Assembly (NCBI GenBank): GCA_964496705.1
Contig: CAZCBJ010000038.1
Span: 1-24,266 of the forward strand
Direction of reading: 5' to 3'
Length of the DNA: 24,266 nt
Source: CAZCBJ01 sp964496705
GTDB lineage: Bacteria; Chloroflexota; Anaerolineae; Anaerolineales; Anaerolineaceae
The notes under the pieces: generated by a model
Told to the model about the DNA's origin: nothing
The model's input: only the letters and a program-made list of their open reading frames with translations
Database searches by the model: none
Translations under genes and position numbers: made by a program
In this document: positions 1 through 7,628 of the stretch, piece after piece
Layout: each line of letters opens with the position of its first letter
Numbering within the stretch: position 1 is the stretch's first letter

Positions 1-1
1 A

Positions 2-457
2 AAGCTGCTGGCACGCATCCCCGAATGGCATACACGCCTGCCGGGACAAAGCGTCTTAACCCCCCACCCGGGCGAAATGAAGGCGCTGACTGGGTTGGAA
101 ATATCCGAGATCAACCAGAATCGTGTGGAGGTGGCAAGGAAATTTGCGCAAATCTGGGGGCAGGTGGTGATTCTGAAAGGTGCGATCAGCGTGATCGCCG
201 CCCCGGATGGCCGTTCAGCCGTGATCCCGGTGGCCACATCAGCTCTGGCACACGGGGGAACCGGGGATGTGCTGGCGGGCATGCTGGCGGGGCTGAAAGC
301 GCAAGGATTGGCAGCCTATGAGGCCTCGGTGTGCGCTGCCTGGATTCATGCGCAGGCTGGACTGACCGCAGCCGATTGGATGGGACACCCCGCGGCGGTG
401 CTTGCCAGTGACTTGCTTGACTCCATAGGAGAGGTGCTCGAATCCCTGGAAGGTTGA
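2..457 (+). CDS. nnrD: ADP-dependent NAD(P)HX dehydratase, C-terminal part (5' end outside window)
   Basis: The open frame enters from the left edge and gives 151 residues. NnrD uses ADP or ATP to dehydrate the damaged cofactors NADHX and NADPHX back to NADH and NADPH in the cytoplasm. The family signatures are both visible: LTPHPGEM about 20 residues in, and the ribokinase-like catalytic and anion-hole motif as AHGGTGDVLAGMLAGL near residue 80. The C-terminus after that motif has the usual family length. In many bacteria this domain is fused to an N-terminal epimerase (NnrE); that part would lie outside the window, so single-domain and fused forms cannot be told apart. It converges on the YtxH gene, with a bidirectional terminator between them. 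Family assignment is firm. Confidence 0.9.
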   Translation, partial: KLLARIPEWHTRLPGQSVLTPHPGEMKALTGLEISEINQNRVEVARKFAQIWGQVVILKGAISVIAAPDGRSAVIPVATSALAHGGTGDVLAGMLAGLKAQGLAAYEASVCAAWIHAQAGLTAADWMGHPAAVLASDLLDSIGEVLESLEG

Positions 458-519
458 CAAACACCAAGACCCGAAAAGCTGCCGACACGGCTTTCGGGTC
501 TTGAGTTGTGTGTTGTCAA
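454..519. terminator. Bidirectional intrinsic terminator between nnrD and ytxH-like gene
   Basis: A long inverted repeat starts at the nnrD stop codon. The core arms are 465-479 and 490-503 (CAAGACCCGAAAAGC against GCTTTCGGGTCTTG, one bulged A). A second outer pair, TTGACAA at 454-460 and TTGTCAA at 513-519, is separated from the core by imperfectly paired bases. The two genes converge here, so one hairpin can end both transcripts. Pairing is seen directly; termination is inferred. Confidence 0.85.
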
Positions 520-524
520 ACGAA

Positions 525-887
525 TTAACTGGCTGCGGCTTCTTCGCCCACTTCGGGTGAGGACTCTTCGAGGGTGACCTGGGCTCGACCCAATTTCTCA
601 TTCACCCGCTGCTTTGCCGTGCTGATTCCAGTGGTCACTTTTTCTTTGGCTTGCCCAGCAACTTCCTTGCCTTTGGTAGCTACTTCACTGGCGACTTCTT
701 TGCTTTTTACCATCATCTCATCGGCAGTTTTTTCTGCCTGATCACGCAATTCAATCGCCTTCTCTTTGATTACCGCGCGAGTCTCTTCGCCCGATTGCGG
801 CGCCAGAAGAAGCGCAACGACCGCGCCGGTCAATCCGCCGACCACAAAACCGAGAAGAAAAGCTCCGAAATCATCATGATCTGACAT
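525..887 (-). CDS. YtxH family protein
   Basis: A 120-aa protein with the YtxH hallmark at its N-terminus: a glycine-rich hydrophobic helix (GFVVGGLTGAVVALLLAP, about residues 13-30) followed by S/T-G-E-E-T-R. The rest is a long charged helix rich in Lys, Glu and Ala (about residues 35-110), probably a coiled coil. The single membrane anchor places it at the cytoplasmic membrane. YtxH proteins are linked to general stress in Firmicutes, but their molecular role is unknown. A good AAAGGAG site precedes the ATG. It lies 53 bp downstream of a DUF948-like gene, the same pairing as ytxG-ytxH of Bacillus subtilis. Confidence 0.85.
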   Translation of the reverse strand: MSDHDDFGAFLLGFVVGGLTGAVVALLLAPQSGEETRAVIKEKAIELRDQAEKTADEMMVKSKEVASEVATKGKEVAGQAKEKVTTGISTAKQRVNEKLGRAQVTLEESSPEVGEEAAAS

Positions 888-940
888 GGTTATTCTCCTT
901 TACGTTTGAAATGTTGTTGTTGACGAAGCTGGACCGTTGC

Positions 941-1444
941 TTATTTTCGTCCTGGTTTGAGAAAATCTGACAAACGTTTGAAGGCTGCGATGTATTCGTT
1001 CAGTTTGATGACAGGCTCAGCCAGGTTATCACTCAAGAATTTGACGGTGCCGCGCAGTGTGTTGACTGTTTCGTTGGTGGAGTTAAGGATTGGCTTGATC
1101 TCGTGTTGAAGCAGGTTAATCAGGATGGATAACTGGATGGTGAGGATCACCAATGCAACGCCAATGACCAGCGATTCTAGAGCCATGAAGATGATGAAAA
1201 CATCCCGCACCTGAGCTGTCCGCGCAGCTTGATCTTCCTGAAGTAAGAGTACCGCGCCGGTGACCAACAGGCCCAGGACGATCAGGGCGGCGATCCCCAA
1301 ACCAACCAAGGCTGCTTTGTTTTGCACAGTCTTTGAAGCGGGTTGTTCCACAGGTGGCTCGGTGGTTATGGGTGCCGGCGCAGGTGGGGTAGTGCCTTCT
1401 TGTGAGTCGTCGGGTTGCAGATTTTCCGGTATTTCGTCAGCCAT
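941..1444 (-). CDS. YtxG/DUF948-like two-helix membrane protein
   Basis: A 167-aa protein from the ATG at 1444. It has a Pro/Thr/Glu-rich disordered N-terminus (residues 1-40), a first membrane helix at about 45-69 and a second at about 82-112. The amphipathic tail HEIKPILNSTNETVNTLRGTV is typical of DUF948 proteins. DUF948 (YtxG) and YtxH genes are commonly adjacent, as here. The frame is open to an upstream ATG at 1483, which would add 13 residues. I prefer 1444 because an extended -10 box lies inside that extension, only 10 bp before the 1444 ATG. No Shine-Dalgarno precedes 1444, which fits a leaderless message. Function beyond the family name is unknown. Confidence 0.75.
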   Translation of the reverse strand: MADEIPENLQPDDSQEGTTPPAPAPITTEPPVEQPASKTVQNKAALVGLGIAALIVLGLLVTGAVLLLQEDQAARTAQVRDVFIIFMALESLVIGVALVILTIQLSILINLLQHEIKPILNSTNETVNTLRGTVKFLSDNLAEPVIKLNEYIAAFKRLSDFLKPGRK

Positions 1445-1453
1445 GGTGAATAG

Positions 1454-1462
1454 ATTATAACA
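1454..1462 (-). promoter_or_regulatory. Extended -10 promoter, leaderless start
   Basis: On the minus strand the sequence reads TGTTATAAT, a perfect extended -10 element. Transcription would begin about 7 bp downstream, that is at or within a few bases of the ATG at 1444. A TTGACA also occurs on this strand at 1490-1485, but 25 bp away, too far to pair normally. Confidence 0.65.
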
Positions 1463-1587
1463 TAAAGAGGTTGGTGGCTGCACATGTCAAGCAGGGTAAT
1501 AAATAAGAATATTATCATAAAAATACTAAAATACGCCTTGCGTGGTATAATAACAGTAGACGATTTATTATAATTTTTATGAAACTA

Positions 1588-1616
1588 TTGACAAATATTA
1601 TTGCGCGTGCGATAAT
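1588..1616 (+). promoter_or_regulatory. suf operon promoter with overlapping inverted repeat
   Basis: TTGACA at 1588-1593, a 17-bp spacer, then GATAAT at 1611-1616 preceded by TGC (extended -10). This is a near-consensus housekeeping promoter with a predicted start near 1623, about 30 bases before the sufC ATG. An inverted repeat, ATTATTGC (1597-1604) and GCGATAAT (1609-1616) with 7 of 8 positions matching and a 4-bp spacer, fills the spacer and the -10. That is the classic position for a repressor operator. Further TATAAT matches at 1546-1551 (extended, TGG before it) and 1569-1574 may be secondary promoters. The rest of the AT-rich gap 1491-1587 shows nothing else recognisable. Confidence 0.75.
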
Positions 1617-1652
1617 GCGCTGATTAATTTGCCAACCTCAGGAGTTGCACGA

Positions 1653-2432
1653 ATGTCTCAATTGGAAATTCGCAATTTGCATGTCAGTATTGAGGATCGC
1701 GAGATCCTTAAAGGATTCTCACTCACTGTGAGTCAGGGTGAGGTGCATGCAATCATGGGTCCAAATGGGACGGGAAAGTCAACCCTGGCGTATACCTTGA
1801 TGGGTCATCCGGCCTACACTGTGACCGAAGGTGAGGTGTGCTTCAAGGGCCAAAACCTGCTCGATTTGGAAGCGGATGAGCGCTCGCGCATGGGCTTATT
1901 TCTGGCGTTTCAATACCCGGTGGCTATTCCCGGGGTGACCGTAGCCAACTTCTTACGCACCGCTCTGAATTCCCGCCGACGCGCAGCCAACCCAGAAGAT
2001 AAGGGGATCGGGATCCCTGAGTTCCGGAAACTGCTGCGCCAAAAGATGGAGGGCTTAAAAATGGATCCGGCTTTTGCGGGTCGGTATCTGAACGACGGCT
2101 TTTCGGGCGGTGAAAAAAAGCGCGCTGAAATACTTCAGCTTGCAACCTTAGCCCCTGAAATAGCCATTCTGGATGAAACCGACTCGGGGCTGGATATTGA
2201 CGCGCTGCGAATCGTATCCGAAGGAGTTAATGCGCTGCGCGGCCCCGACCTGGGCGTCATGTTGATCACTCATTACCAGCGCATCCTCAATTACATCAAA
2301 CCCGACGCGGTGCATGTGATGCTGGGCGGGCGGATTGTCGAGTCAGGCGGGCCGGACCTGGCGTTACATCTGGAAGCGCATGGATACGATTGGGTGCGGG
2401 AGAAATACGAAAACGCTAATCATGGCAGGTAA
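1653..2432 (+). CDS. sufC: SufC, Fe-S assembly ABC-type ATPase
   Basis: A 259-aa cytoplasmic ATPase of the SufBC2D scaffold; ATP hydrolysis drives the conformational change that allows cluster assembly on SufB and SufD. Visible motifs in order are Walker A (GPNGTGKST), the Q-loop (FQYP), the SufC-type signature LNDGFSGGEKKRAEILQL, Walker B with the ALDETDSGLD-like sequence ILDETDSGLDIDALR, and the H-loop (LITHYQRIL). The start is the ATG at 1653, with AGGAG at 1640-1644 eight bases before it. An in-frame TTG at 1629 would add eight residues but has no ribosome site. It is the first gene of the operon, 32 bp before sufB. Confidence 0.97.
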   Translation: MSQLEIRNLHVSIEDREILKGFSLTVSQGEVHAIMGPNGTGKSTLAYTLMGHPAYTVTEGEVCFKGQNLLDLEADERSRMGLFLAFQYPVAIPGVTVANFLRTALNSRRRAANPEDKGIGIPEFRKLLRQKMEGLKMDPAFAGRYLNDGFSGGEKKRAEILQLATLAPEIAILDETDSGLDIDALRIVSEGVNALRGPDLGVMLITHYQRILNYIKPDAVHVMLGGRIVESGGPDLALHLEAHGYDWVREKYENANHGR

Positions 2433-2464
2433 TTTTTTACAGGTATAAACATCGGGAGCCATTC

Positions 2465-3874
2465 ATGACCAACCAGTCAGATATTCTCGAAAACATCGGC
2501 GACTACAATCGATTTGGGTTCAGCGACCCGGAAACTTACGTTTTTAAAGCTCAGAAAGGTCTCAATCGGCAGGTCGTTGAGCAGATTTCTGCCATGAAGG
2601 GCGAGCCGCAATGGATGCTGGATTTCCGCCTGAAGGCCTTGAGGCACTTTCAAAGTCGGTCCATACCCACCTGGGGGGCGGATCTTTCTGGATTGAACCT
2701 GGATGACATTTATTTTTATGTAAAACCAACCGATGCCGAAGGCCGTTCTTGGGATGATGTTCCCGATACAATCAAGCGCACGTTTGATAAATTGGGCATC
2801 CCGGAGGCAGAGCGTAAGTTCCTGGCAGGTGTCGGAGCGCAATATGAATCTGAAATGGTGTATCACAGCATCCAGGAACACCTGGCAAAACAGGGCGTGA
2901 TTTTCCTCAGTATCGAAGAGGGTTTACGGCAGCATCCAGATTTATTTCGCCAGTATTTCAGTACGGTCGTCCCAATTGAGGACAACACCTTTGCAGCGCT
3001 GAATTCGGCCGTCTGGTCGGGTGGGTCATTTGTTTATGTGCCCAAAAATGTGAAAGTTGATTTACCCTTGCAGGCTTATTTTCGTTTGAATGTTGCCAAT
3101 ATTGGACAGTTTGAGCGCTCGCTGATCATCGCTGACGAAGGGGCTCAGGTTCATTATGTCGAAGGCTGCACAGCGCCGCAATATACCACGGATTCTTTTC
3201 ACAGCGGCGTCATCGAAATTATTGTAAACCGCGGAGCGCGTGTACGCTATACCACCATTCAGAACTGGTCCACCAATGTCTATAATCTGGTGACTCAACG
3301 CGCGCTGGTGAATGAGCAAGGCACCATGGAATGGGTAGATGCCAATATGGGCTCGAAGGTGACCATGAAGTATCCATCTTGCTATCTTTTGGGCAAGGGC
3401 GCAAGAGGCGAAATTTTATCGGTAGCGTTTGCCGGTCCGGGCCAGCATCAGGATGCGGGCGGGAAAATGATCCACTTTGCTCCACACACCAGCAGCAAGA
3501 TCACCTCCAAGTCCATCAGCCGCGGTGGTGGGCGCGCATCTTACCGTGGTTTGTTGAAAGTGTATAAAGGCGCCACAAATGTGAATTCCAATGTGGTGTG
3601 TGATGCGCTGCTGCTGGATGCGCAATCACGCTCGGATACATACCCGTACATCGAAGTAGATGAGGAAGATGTGACCATCGGGCATGAGGCATCGGTGTCC
3701 AAGGTCGGAGAGGAACAACTCTTCTATCTCATGAGCCGCGGTTTGAATGAGGAAGAGGCCACCACCATGGTCGTCTCGGGATTTATCGAACCGCTGGTCA
3801 AGGAACTTCCCATGGAATACGCCGTCGAGATGAACCGGTTGATCCAGCTTCAGATGGAAGGATCGATCGGGTAG
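2465..3874 (+). CDS. sufB: SufB, Fe-S cluster scaffold subunit
   Basis: A 469-aa SufB of normal length. With SufC and SufD it forms the scaffold on which nascent clusters are built. Aligned by eye with E. coli SufB from the C-terminus, Cys379 matches the essential Cys405 (in VVCDALLL), and His407-Glu408 match His433-Glu434 next to the nascent cluster site. The parallel beta-helix core covers about residues 150-400, and the helical C-terminus ends MEGSIG, typical of the family. GGGAG lies a few bases before the ATG. The stop codon is part of a TAGGA sequence that also serves as the ribosome site of sufD. Confidence 0.97.
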   Translation: MTNQSDILENIGDYNRFGFSDPETYVFKAQKGLNRQVVEQISAMKGEPQWMLDFRLKALRHFQSRSIPTWGADLSGLNLDDIYFYVKPTDAEGRSWDDVPDTIKRTFDKLGIPEAERKFLAGVGAQYESEMVYHSIQEHLAKQGVIFLSIEEGLRQHPDLFRQYFSTVVPIEDNTFAALNSAVWSGGSFVYVPKNVKVDLPLQAYFRLNVANIGQFERSLIIADEGAQVHYVEGCTAPQYTTDSFHSGVIEIIVNRGARVRYTTIQNWSTNVYNLVTQRALVNEQGTMEWVDANMGSKVTMKYPSCYLLGKGARGEILSVAFAGPGQHQDAGGKMIHFAPHTSSKITSKSISRGGGRASYRGLLKVYKGATNVNSNVVCDALLLDAQSRSDTYPYIEVDEEDVTIGHEASVSKVGEEQLFYLMSRGLNEEEATTMVVSGFIEPLVKELPMEYAVEMNRLIQLQMEGSIG

Positions 3875-3884
3875 GACCGCACAT

Positions 3885-5225
3885 ATGCCTGAAACAAAAA
3901 GAGTCATCCTGCGCACCCGAAGAACAGAGCCTTTCCAGGCTAATGATTTCGATTTTAACGTGAGCAATCTGCCGGCATGGGCTAACAGCTATCATCACAC
4001 GGCCTATGAAATTTTTTGCTCGCTGCCGCTTCCCACTGTGCAGGAAGAGGCCTGGCGCAGAACTGATTTGCGCCATCTTCCGGTAGGTGCATTTCGCCTG
4101 CCCAATCAGGTGGAACACCTCGAACAAGCCCCGGTTCCGGATGGGCTGCTCCAGCCATTGACCGCTGAAGTGCACGGCGGTGAGGTGGTGTTGATGCCCG
4201 GCGGTCATCAGGTGCAAGTCTCTCCTGAGCTGGAACAAAAGGGTGTGGTTTTCACAGATCTGGGCACTGCATTTGAGCGCTATCCTCACCTGGTTGAGAA
4301 AATCCTTGGCAGGATTGTCAGGCCAGACGAGGGCAAATTTGCAGCCCTGGCAGGCGCGCTGGCGCAATCAGGAGTGCTTCTTTACGTACCGCGTGGTATA
4401 TCGGTCGAGCAACCCTTGCACAGTCTGGTGTGGGGCGCGGGCAGCTACCTGGCACACCTATCTCATTTGTTGGTTTATCTGGATGAGGGCGCTTCAGCCA
4501 CCTATGTGCATGAATCTGCCTCGCCATTCGAGCGTGATGACGCACTGCATGCCGGGATCGTGGAAATTTTCGTTGGTCCGTCAGCCTCGCTGCAATTTGT
4601 TGAATTGCAATCGTGGGGCGAGCATGTGTGGAATTTCAGCCATGAACGAGCCCACCTGGAACGGGGTGCGAGGCTGGATTGGATTTTCGGCGCCATTGGC
4701 AGCCGACTGACCAAGAACTTTTCGGAGATCAACCTGGCCGGCGAGGGCAGCTTGGGCAAAATGTCGGGGTTCTACTTCACCAATCACAGCCAGCATCTGG
4801 ACCACGACACACAGCAAAATCATCTGGCCCCTCATACCACCAGCGATCTTCTGTTCAAGGGTGCACTGTTGGATCAGAGCCGCTCTGTCTGGCAGGGGAT
4901 GATCTATGTGGCGCCGGGTGCAGACAAAACCGACGGATATCAAGCCAATCGCAACCTGGTGCTCAGTCATCAGGCGCGGGCCGATTCTATTCCCGGTTTG
5001 GAAATACTGGCCGACGACGTTCGCTGCACGCATGGTGCGACTGTCGGAAGAATCGATCCTGGGATGGTTTTTTATCTGCTCAGCCGCGGCATCCCGAAAA
5101 TTGAAGCGCAGCGCTTGATCGTTGAAGGGTTCTTTGATCCGATCATGCAGCGCATTCCATTTGATGGCGTTCGCAGCCGGTTTGAACGGGCAATACATGA
5201 AAAAATGGAAACCTTCATGGGATGA
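3885..5225 (+). CDS. sufD: SufD, Fe-S scaffold subunit
   Basis: A 446-aa SufD, partner of SufB in the SufBC2D complex. The diagnostic C-terminal block is RCTHGATVGRID followed by FYLLSRGI. Its His383 aligns with E. coli SufD His360, a residue needed for cluster formation. The segment after HLAPHTTSD, with LLDQSRSVWQG, is the conserved beta-helix core. The N-terminal helical domain (about residues 30-130) is less conserved, as usual. Translation starts at ATG 3885, using AGGA overlapping the sufB stop. A 66-bp gap follows, before an unknown small gene. Confidence 0.95.
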   Translation: MPETKRVILRTRRTEPFQANDFDFNVSNLPAWANSYHHTAYEIFCSLPLPTVQEEAWRRTDLRHLPVGAFRLPNQVEHLEQAPVPDGLLQPLTAEVHGGEVVLMPGGHQVQVSPELEQKGVVFTDLGTAFERYPHLVEKILGRIVRPDEGKFAALAGALAQSGVLLYVPRGISVEQPLHSLVWGAGSYLAHLSHLLVYLDEGASATYVHESASPFERDDALHAGIVEIFVGPSASLQFVELQSWGEHVWNFSHERAHLERGARLDWIFGAIGSRLTKNFSEINLAGEGSLGKMSGFYFTNHSQHLDHDTQQNHLAPHTTSDLLFKGALLDQSRSVWQGMIYVAPGADKTDGYQANRNLVLSHQARADSIPGLEILADDVRCTHGATVGRIDPGMVFYLLSRGIPKIEAQRLIVEGFFDPIMQRIPFDGVRSRFERAIHEKMETFMG

Positions 5226-5248
5226 GAAGAAATTATTCTTTTCGCCCA

Positions 5249-5257
5249 TGTTAAAAT
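5249..5257 (+). promoter_or_regulatory. Possible internal promoter after sufD
   Basis: TGTTAAAAT is an extended -10 match (TGn plus TAAAAT) in the 66-bp sufD to 94-aa gene gap. No clear -35 precedes it. It could provide extra transcription of the small gene, sufS, sufU and the Rieske gene. Weak evidence. Confidence 0.35.
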
Positions 5258-5291
5258 GATTGGAATAGAAATAATGAAAAGGAGTTTACGC

Positions 5292-5576
5292 ATGGCCTCT
5301 GTCCCCTTTATGAAACCGCCGGAACCTGAAGGAACCTTTGATGTTGGCGATACCGTTGAAGTGTTTTGCGATCACGAAAAGAACAATCAACGAATCCGCG
5401 GCTGGGTGAAGGGGATTGTGGTTCAAGTGGATTCGAAGATGGTAGCGGTTCAATTCCGCTCCAATGTCTATCTGACTGATGGATGGATGGTACCGGACCA
5501 CATCCTGTGGTTCCCGACAAATTCGGAGCATTTGCGTCCGGTGCAAAAACGCGGCGTTCAAGCAGAACAACTTTAA
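5292..5576 (+). CDS. Small conserved-looking protein inside the suf operon, unknown function
   Basis: A 94-aa protein I cannot assign to a family. The start ATG 5292 is set by AAAAGGAG at 5277-5284, seven bases upstream; an in-frame ATG at 5256 lacks a site. The core, GDTVEVFCDHEKNNQRIRGW, then VKGIVVQVDSKMVAVQFRS, then VYLTDGWMVPDHILWF, alternates short beta strands and turns. It looks like an SH3-like or Tudor-like small barrel. It has no cysteine pattern for a cluster (one Cys only), no signal peptide and no membrane segment. It lies between sufD and sufS and is 23 bp before sufS, so it is almost certainly co-transcribed. A role as a SUF accessory protein is inference from position only. 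Confidence 0.8.
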   Translation: MASVPFMKPPEPEGTFDVGDTVEVFCDHEKNNQRIRGWVKGIVVQVDSKMVAVQFRSNVYLTDGWMVPDHILWFPTNSEHLRPVQKRGVQAEQL

Positions 5577-5599
5577 GCATCTTGCCTGAGGGTCCCGAT

Positions 5600-6841
5600 A
5601 TGATGATCGATCTCCAGCAACTGGATATTGACCGAATCAGGCTAGATTTTCCTGTGCTTACTCGCGAGGTTCGTCCGGGCGTGAAGCTGGTCTATCTGGA
5701 TTCGACTGCCACCGCGCAAAAGCCCGTCAGTGTGATCCAGGCAATGGAGCAATATTACCGCCTTTCCAATGCCAATATTCACCGCGGGGTTCACACGCTG
5801 GCTGAAGAAGCAACCGCAATGTATGAAGAGGCGCGCGAAAAGATTGCGGCGTTCATCGGCGCGCGGAAACCGCGCGAGGTGATTTTCACCCGTAACACCA
5901 CAGAATCCATCAACCTGGTCGCTTATAGTTGGGGCGGCAAGCACCTACGCCCGGGCGATTTGATCGTCTTGACCGAAATGGAGCATCATTCCAACCTGGT
6001 TCCCTGGCAGATGCTGGCCGAACGGAGTGGCGCGCGACTGGAATTCATCCCGGTCACATCGGATGGCTTGCTGGATATGGAGATTTTTCAACAATTATTG
6101 TCTTTGTCTCCCAGGCTGGTGGCTTTCACGCACATGTCCAATGTGCTAGGAACGATCAATCCTGCCAAACAAATGATCGCAGCAGCAAAGGCAGCCGGAG
6201 CGGTAACGCTGGTGGACGGCGCTCAATCCGTTCCGCATTTTGCAGTGAATGTTCAGGAACTGGATGTGGATTTCCTGGCATTTTCTGCGCACAAAATGTG
6301 CGGTCCGACCGGTATCGGTGTTCTATACGGCCGTGAGTCGCTCCTGGAGGCGATGCCGCCTTTCCTGGGCGGGGGCGACATGATCCGTAAGGTTCTTCTT
6401 CGGTCATTTGCCCCCAATGATTTGCCGCACAAGTTTGAAGCCGGAACGCCAGCGATTGCTGAGGCGGTTGGCTTCGGCGCGGCAATTGATTATCTGAACA
6501 GCGTAGGGATGGACAGGGTGACGGCGTACGAACATGAGCTGGTTGCCTACGGCATGGAGCGCCTCAGCGAGATACCCAACCTAAGCATGATTGGCCCGGG
6601 TGCAGACCAACGGGGCGGGGTGATTTCTTTTACGCTGGGCGATATCCACCCGCATGACGTGGCACAGATACTAGATCGTGAAGGAATCGCTGTGAGAGCC
6701 GGGCACCACTGCGCCATGCCGCTGCACCAGAAATTTGGGTTGACCGCGACCACGCGGGCAAGCTTTTATCTGTATTCAACCAGGGAAGAAATCGATTGTC
6801 TTGCAGCCGGTCTTTTAAAGGTGCTGGCTGTATTTTCCTAA
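5600..6841 (+). CDS. sufS: SufS, class II cysteine desulfurase
   Basis: A 413-aa PLP enzyme that removes sulfur from cysteine as a persulfide and passes it to SufU. The PLP-binding lysine is Lys232 (FSAHKMCGPTGIG; E. coli Lys226). The persulfide cysteine is Cys371 in RAGHHCAMPL (E. coli Cys364), and its short active-site loop marks the class II type. The HRGVHTLAEEAT block near the N-terminus is typical. The frame is open back to 5483, but that part overlaps the preceding gene. I take the ATG at 5600 (a second follows at 5603), with GAGGG seven bases upstream. It is followed by sufU, the expected partner of this desulfurase type. Confidence 0.95.
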   Translation: MMIDLQQLDIDRIRLDFPVLTREVRPGVKLVYLDSTATAQKPVSVIQAMEQYYRLSNANIHRGVHTLAEEATAMYEEAREKIAAFIGARKPREVIFTRNTTESINLVAYSWGGKHLRPGDLIVLTEMEHHSNLVPWQMLAERSGARLEFIPVTSDGLLDMEIFQQLLSLSPRLVAFTHMSNVLGTINPAKQMIAAAKAAGAVTLVDGAQSVPHFAVNVQELDVDFLAFSAHKMCGPTGIGVLYGRESLLEAMPPFLGGGDMIRKVLLRSFAPNDLPHKFEAGTPAIAEAVGFGAAIDYLNSVGMDRVTAYEHELVAYGMERLSEIPNLSMIGPGADQRGGVISFTLGDIHPHDVAQILDREGIAVRAGHHCAMPLHQKFGLTATTRASFYLYSTREEIDCLAAGLLKVLAVFS

Positions 6842-6873
6842 ATAGCAACACATACTGCCAGGGATAAACCAGC

Positions 6874-7278
6874 ATGGATGATCTATACCGGGAAATAATC
6901 ATCGAGCGATATAAGAATCCTCAATATCGAGGTGAACTGGATCCAAACGATATCAGTTTTGAAGATGAGAATCCGTTATGCGGAGATCAAATTCGTATAG
7001 ATTTACGTGTAAATGAAAACGGGGTGGTTACCGAAGCTGCATTTAGCGGGCATGGCTGCGCGATCTCGCTGGCCTCTGCTGACCTTCTCCTGGAAACGGT
7101 AATTGGGAAGACGCTTGAAGAAGTGAAGGCGATGAACCGGCAGGATGTGTTGGATAACCTGGGCATCGAGTTGGGGCCGGTTCGCCTGAAGTGTGCGATG
7201 TTGTCCTTGAAGGTGTTAAAAGCAGGCGTGTATGGCATGGGGCAGGCATCTGACAGCTTGGTGGAGGATGAGGAATGA
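6874..7278 (+). CDS. sufU: SufU-type sulfur acceptor / scaffold protein
   Basis: A 134-aa U-type protein taking sulfur from SufS for the SufBCD scaffold. The zinc or cluster ligands are Cys36 and Asp38 (NPLCGDQI), Cys62 (GHGCAIS) and Cys107 (VRLKCAML). A lysine precedes the third cysteine where IscU has histidine, so the local motif is SufU-like. The spacing between the second and third cysteine (45 residues) is nearer to IscU than to Bacillus SufU (about 62, from family knowledge), so the SufU insertion seems missing. Its stop overlaps the Rieske start by ATGA, implying coupled translation. The sufS neighbourhood supports the SufU call. Confidence 0.9.
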   Translation: MDDLYREIIIERYKNPQYRGELDPNDISFEDENPLCGDQIRIDLRVNENGVVTEAAFSGHGCAISLASADLLLETVIGKTLEEVKAMNRQDVLDNLGIELGPVRLKCAMLSLKVLKAGVYGMGQASDSLVEDEE

Positions 7279-7628
7279 GCCAGACTGCTGAGTTTGACTT
7301 ATCGAAATATGAATTTTTTGAAGTCGCCGGGGTTGATGATCTCCCTGCAGGTGAACGTTTGTTTCTGGAAATAGACGGTAAGCCGATCGTGGTTTTTAAT
7401 ATCACCGGCAAATTGTTTGCCATCGGGGATGTGTGCACACATGACAATAACCCGCTGGGGGAGGGGGAACTGGACGGGTATCAGATCATCTGCCCGCGGC
7501 ATGGAGCCCGTTTTGATGTGCGTGACGGGCGGGCGTTGCGCTTGCCGGCTGTTCGACCCGTGCCGGCTTATCCGGTGAGAGTGGTGGGCGATGTGATTAA
7601 AATTGGTCTTCCGATTGATGCGTCTTAA
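7275..7628 (+). CDS. Rieske [2Fe-2S] ferredoxin-like protein
   Basis: A 117-aa soluble protein with both Rieske boxes: Cys54-Thr-His56 (GDVCTHDNNPLG) and Cys73-Pro-Arg-His76 (CPRHGARFD). The spacing and small size resemble the ferredoxin subunits of dioxygenases, not membrane cytochrome complex Rieske proteins, since there is no N-terminal anchor or Tat signal. It starts within the sufU stop (ATGA overlap) and closes the suf operon. A comparable ferredoxin occurs at the end of suf clusters in other non-Proteobacteria, so it is probably an electron carrier or cluster acceptor for the SUF system; this role is inferred. Its TAA stop shares the sequence TTAA with the stop of the opposing PIG-L gene. 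Confidence 0.9.
   Translation: MSQTAEFDLSKYEFFEVAGVDDLPAGERLFLEIDGKPIVVFNITGKLFAIGDVCTHDNNPLGEGELDGYQIICPRHGARFDVRDGRALRLPAVRPVPAYPVRVVGDVIKIGLPIDAS

Noticed and set aside
1629..1652. Upstream TTG start for sufC
   Set aside because: No ribosome site, and it falls almost at the predicted transcript start. The ATG at 1653 has AGGAG at good spacing and gives the usual SufC N-terminus.
5227..5240. AAGAA-ATTA-TTCTT inverted repeat after sufD as a terminator
   Set aside because: The stem is only five weak A-T-rich pairs without a T-run, and the downstream genes clearly belong to the operon.
4581..5249. 222-aa open frame antisense to sufD
   Set aside because: A shadow of a strongly conserved gene, with no ribosome site and no recognisable protein features.
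5483..5599. N-terminal extension of sufS
   Set aside because: It overlaps the 94-aa gene in another frame and has no family resemblance. ATG 5600 has a proper ribosome site.
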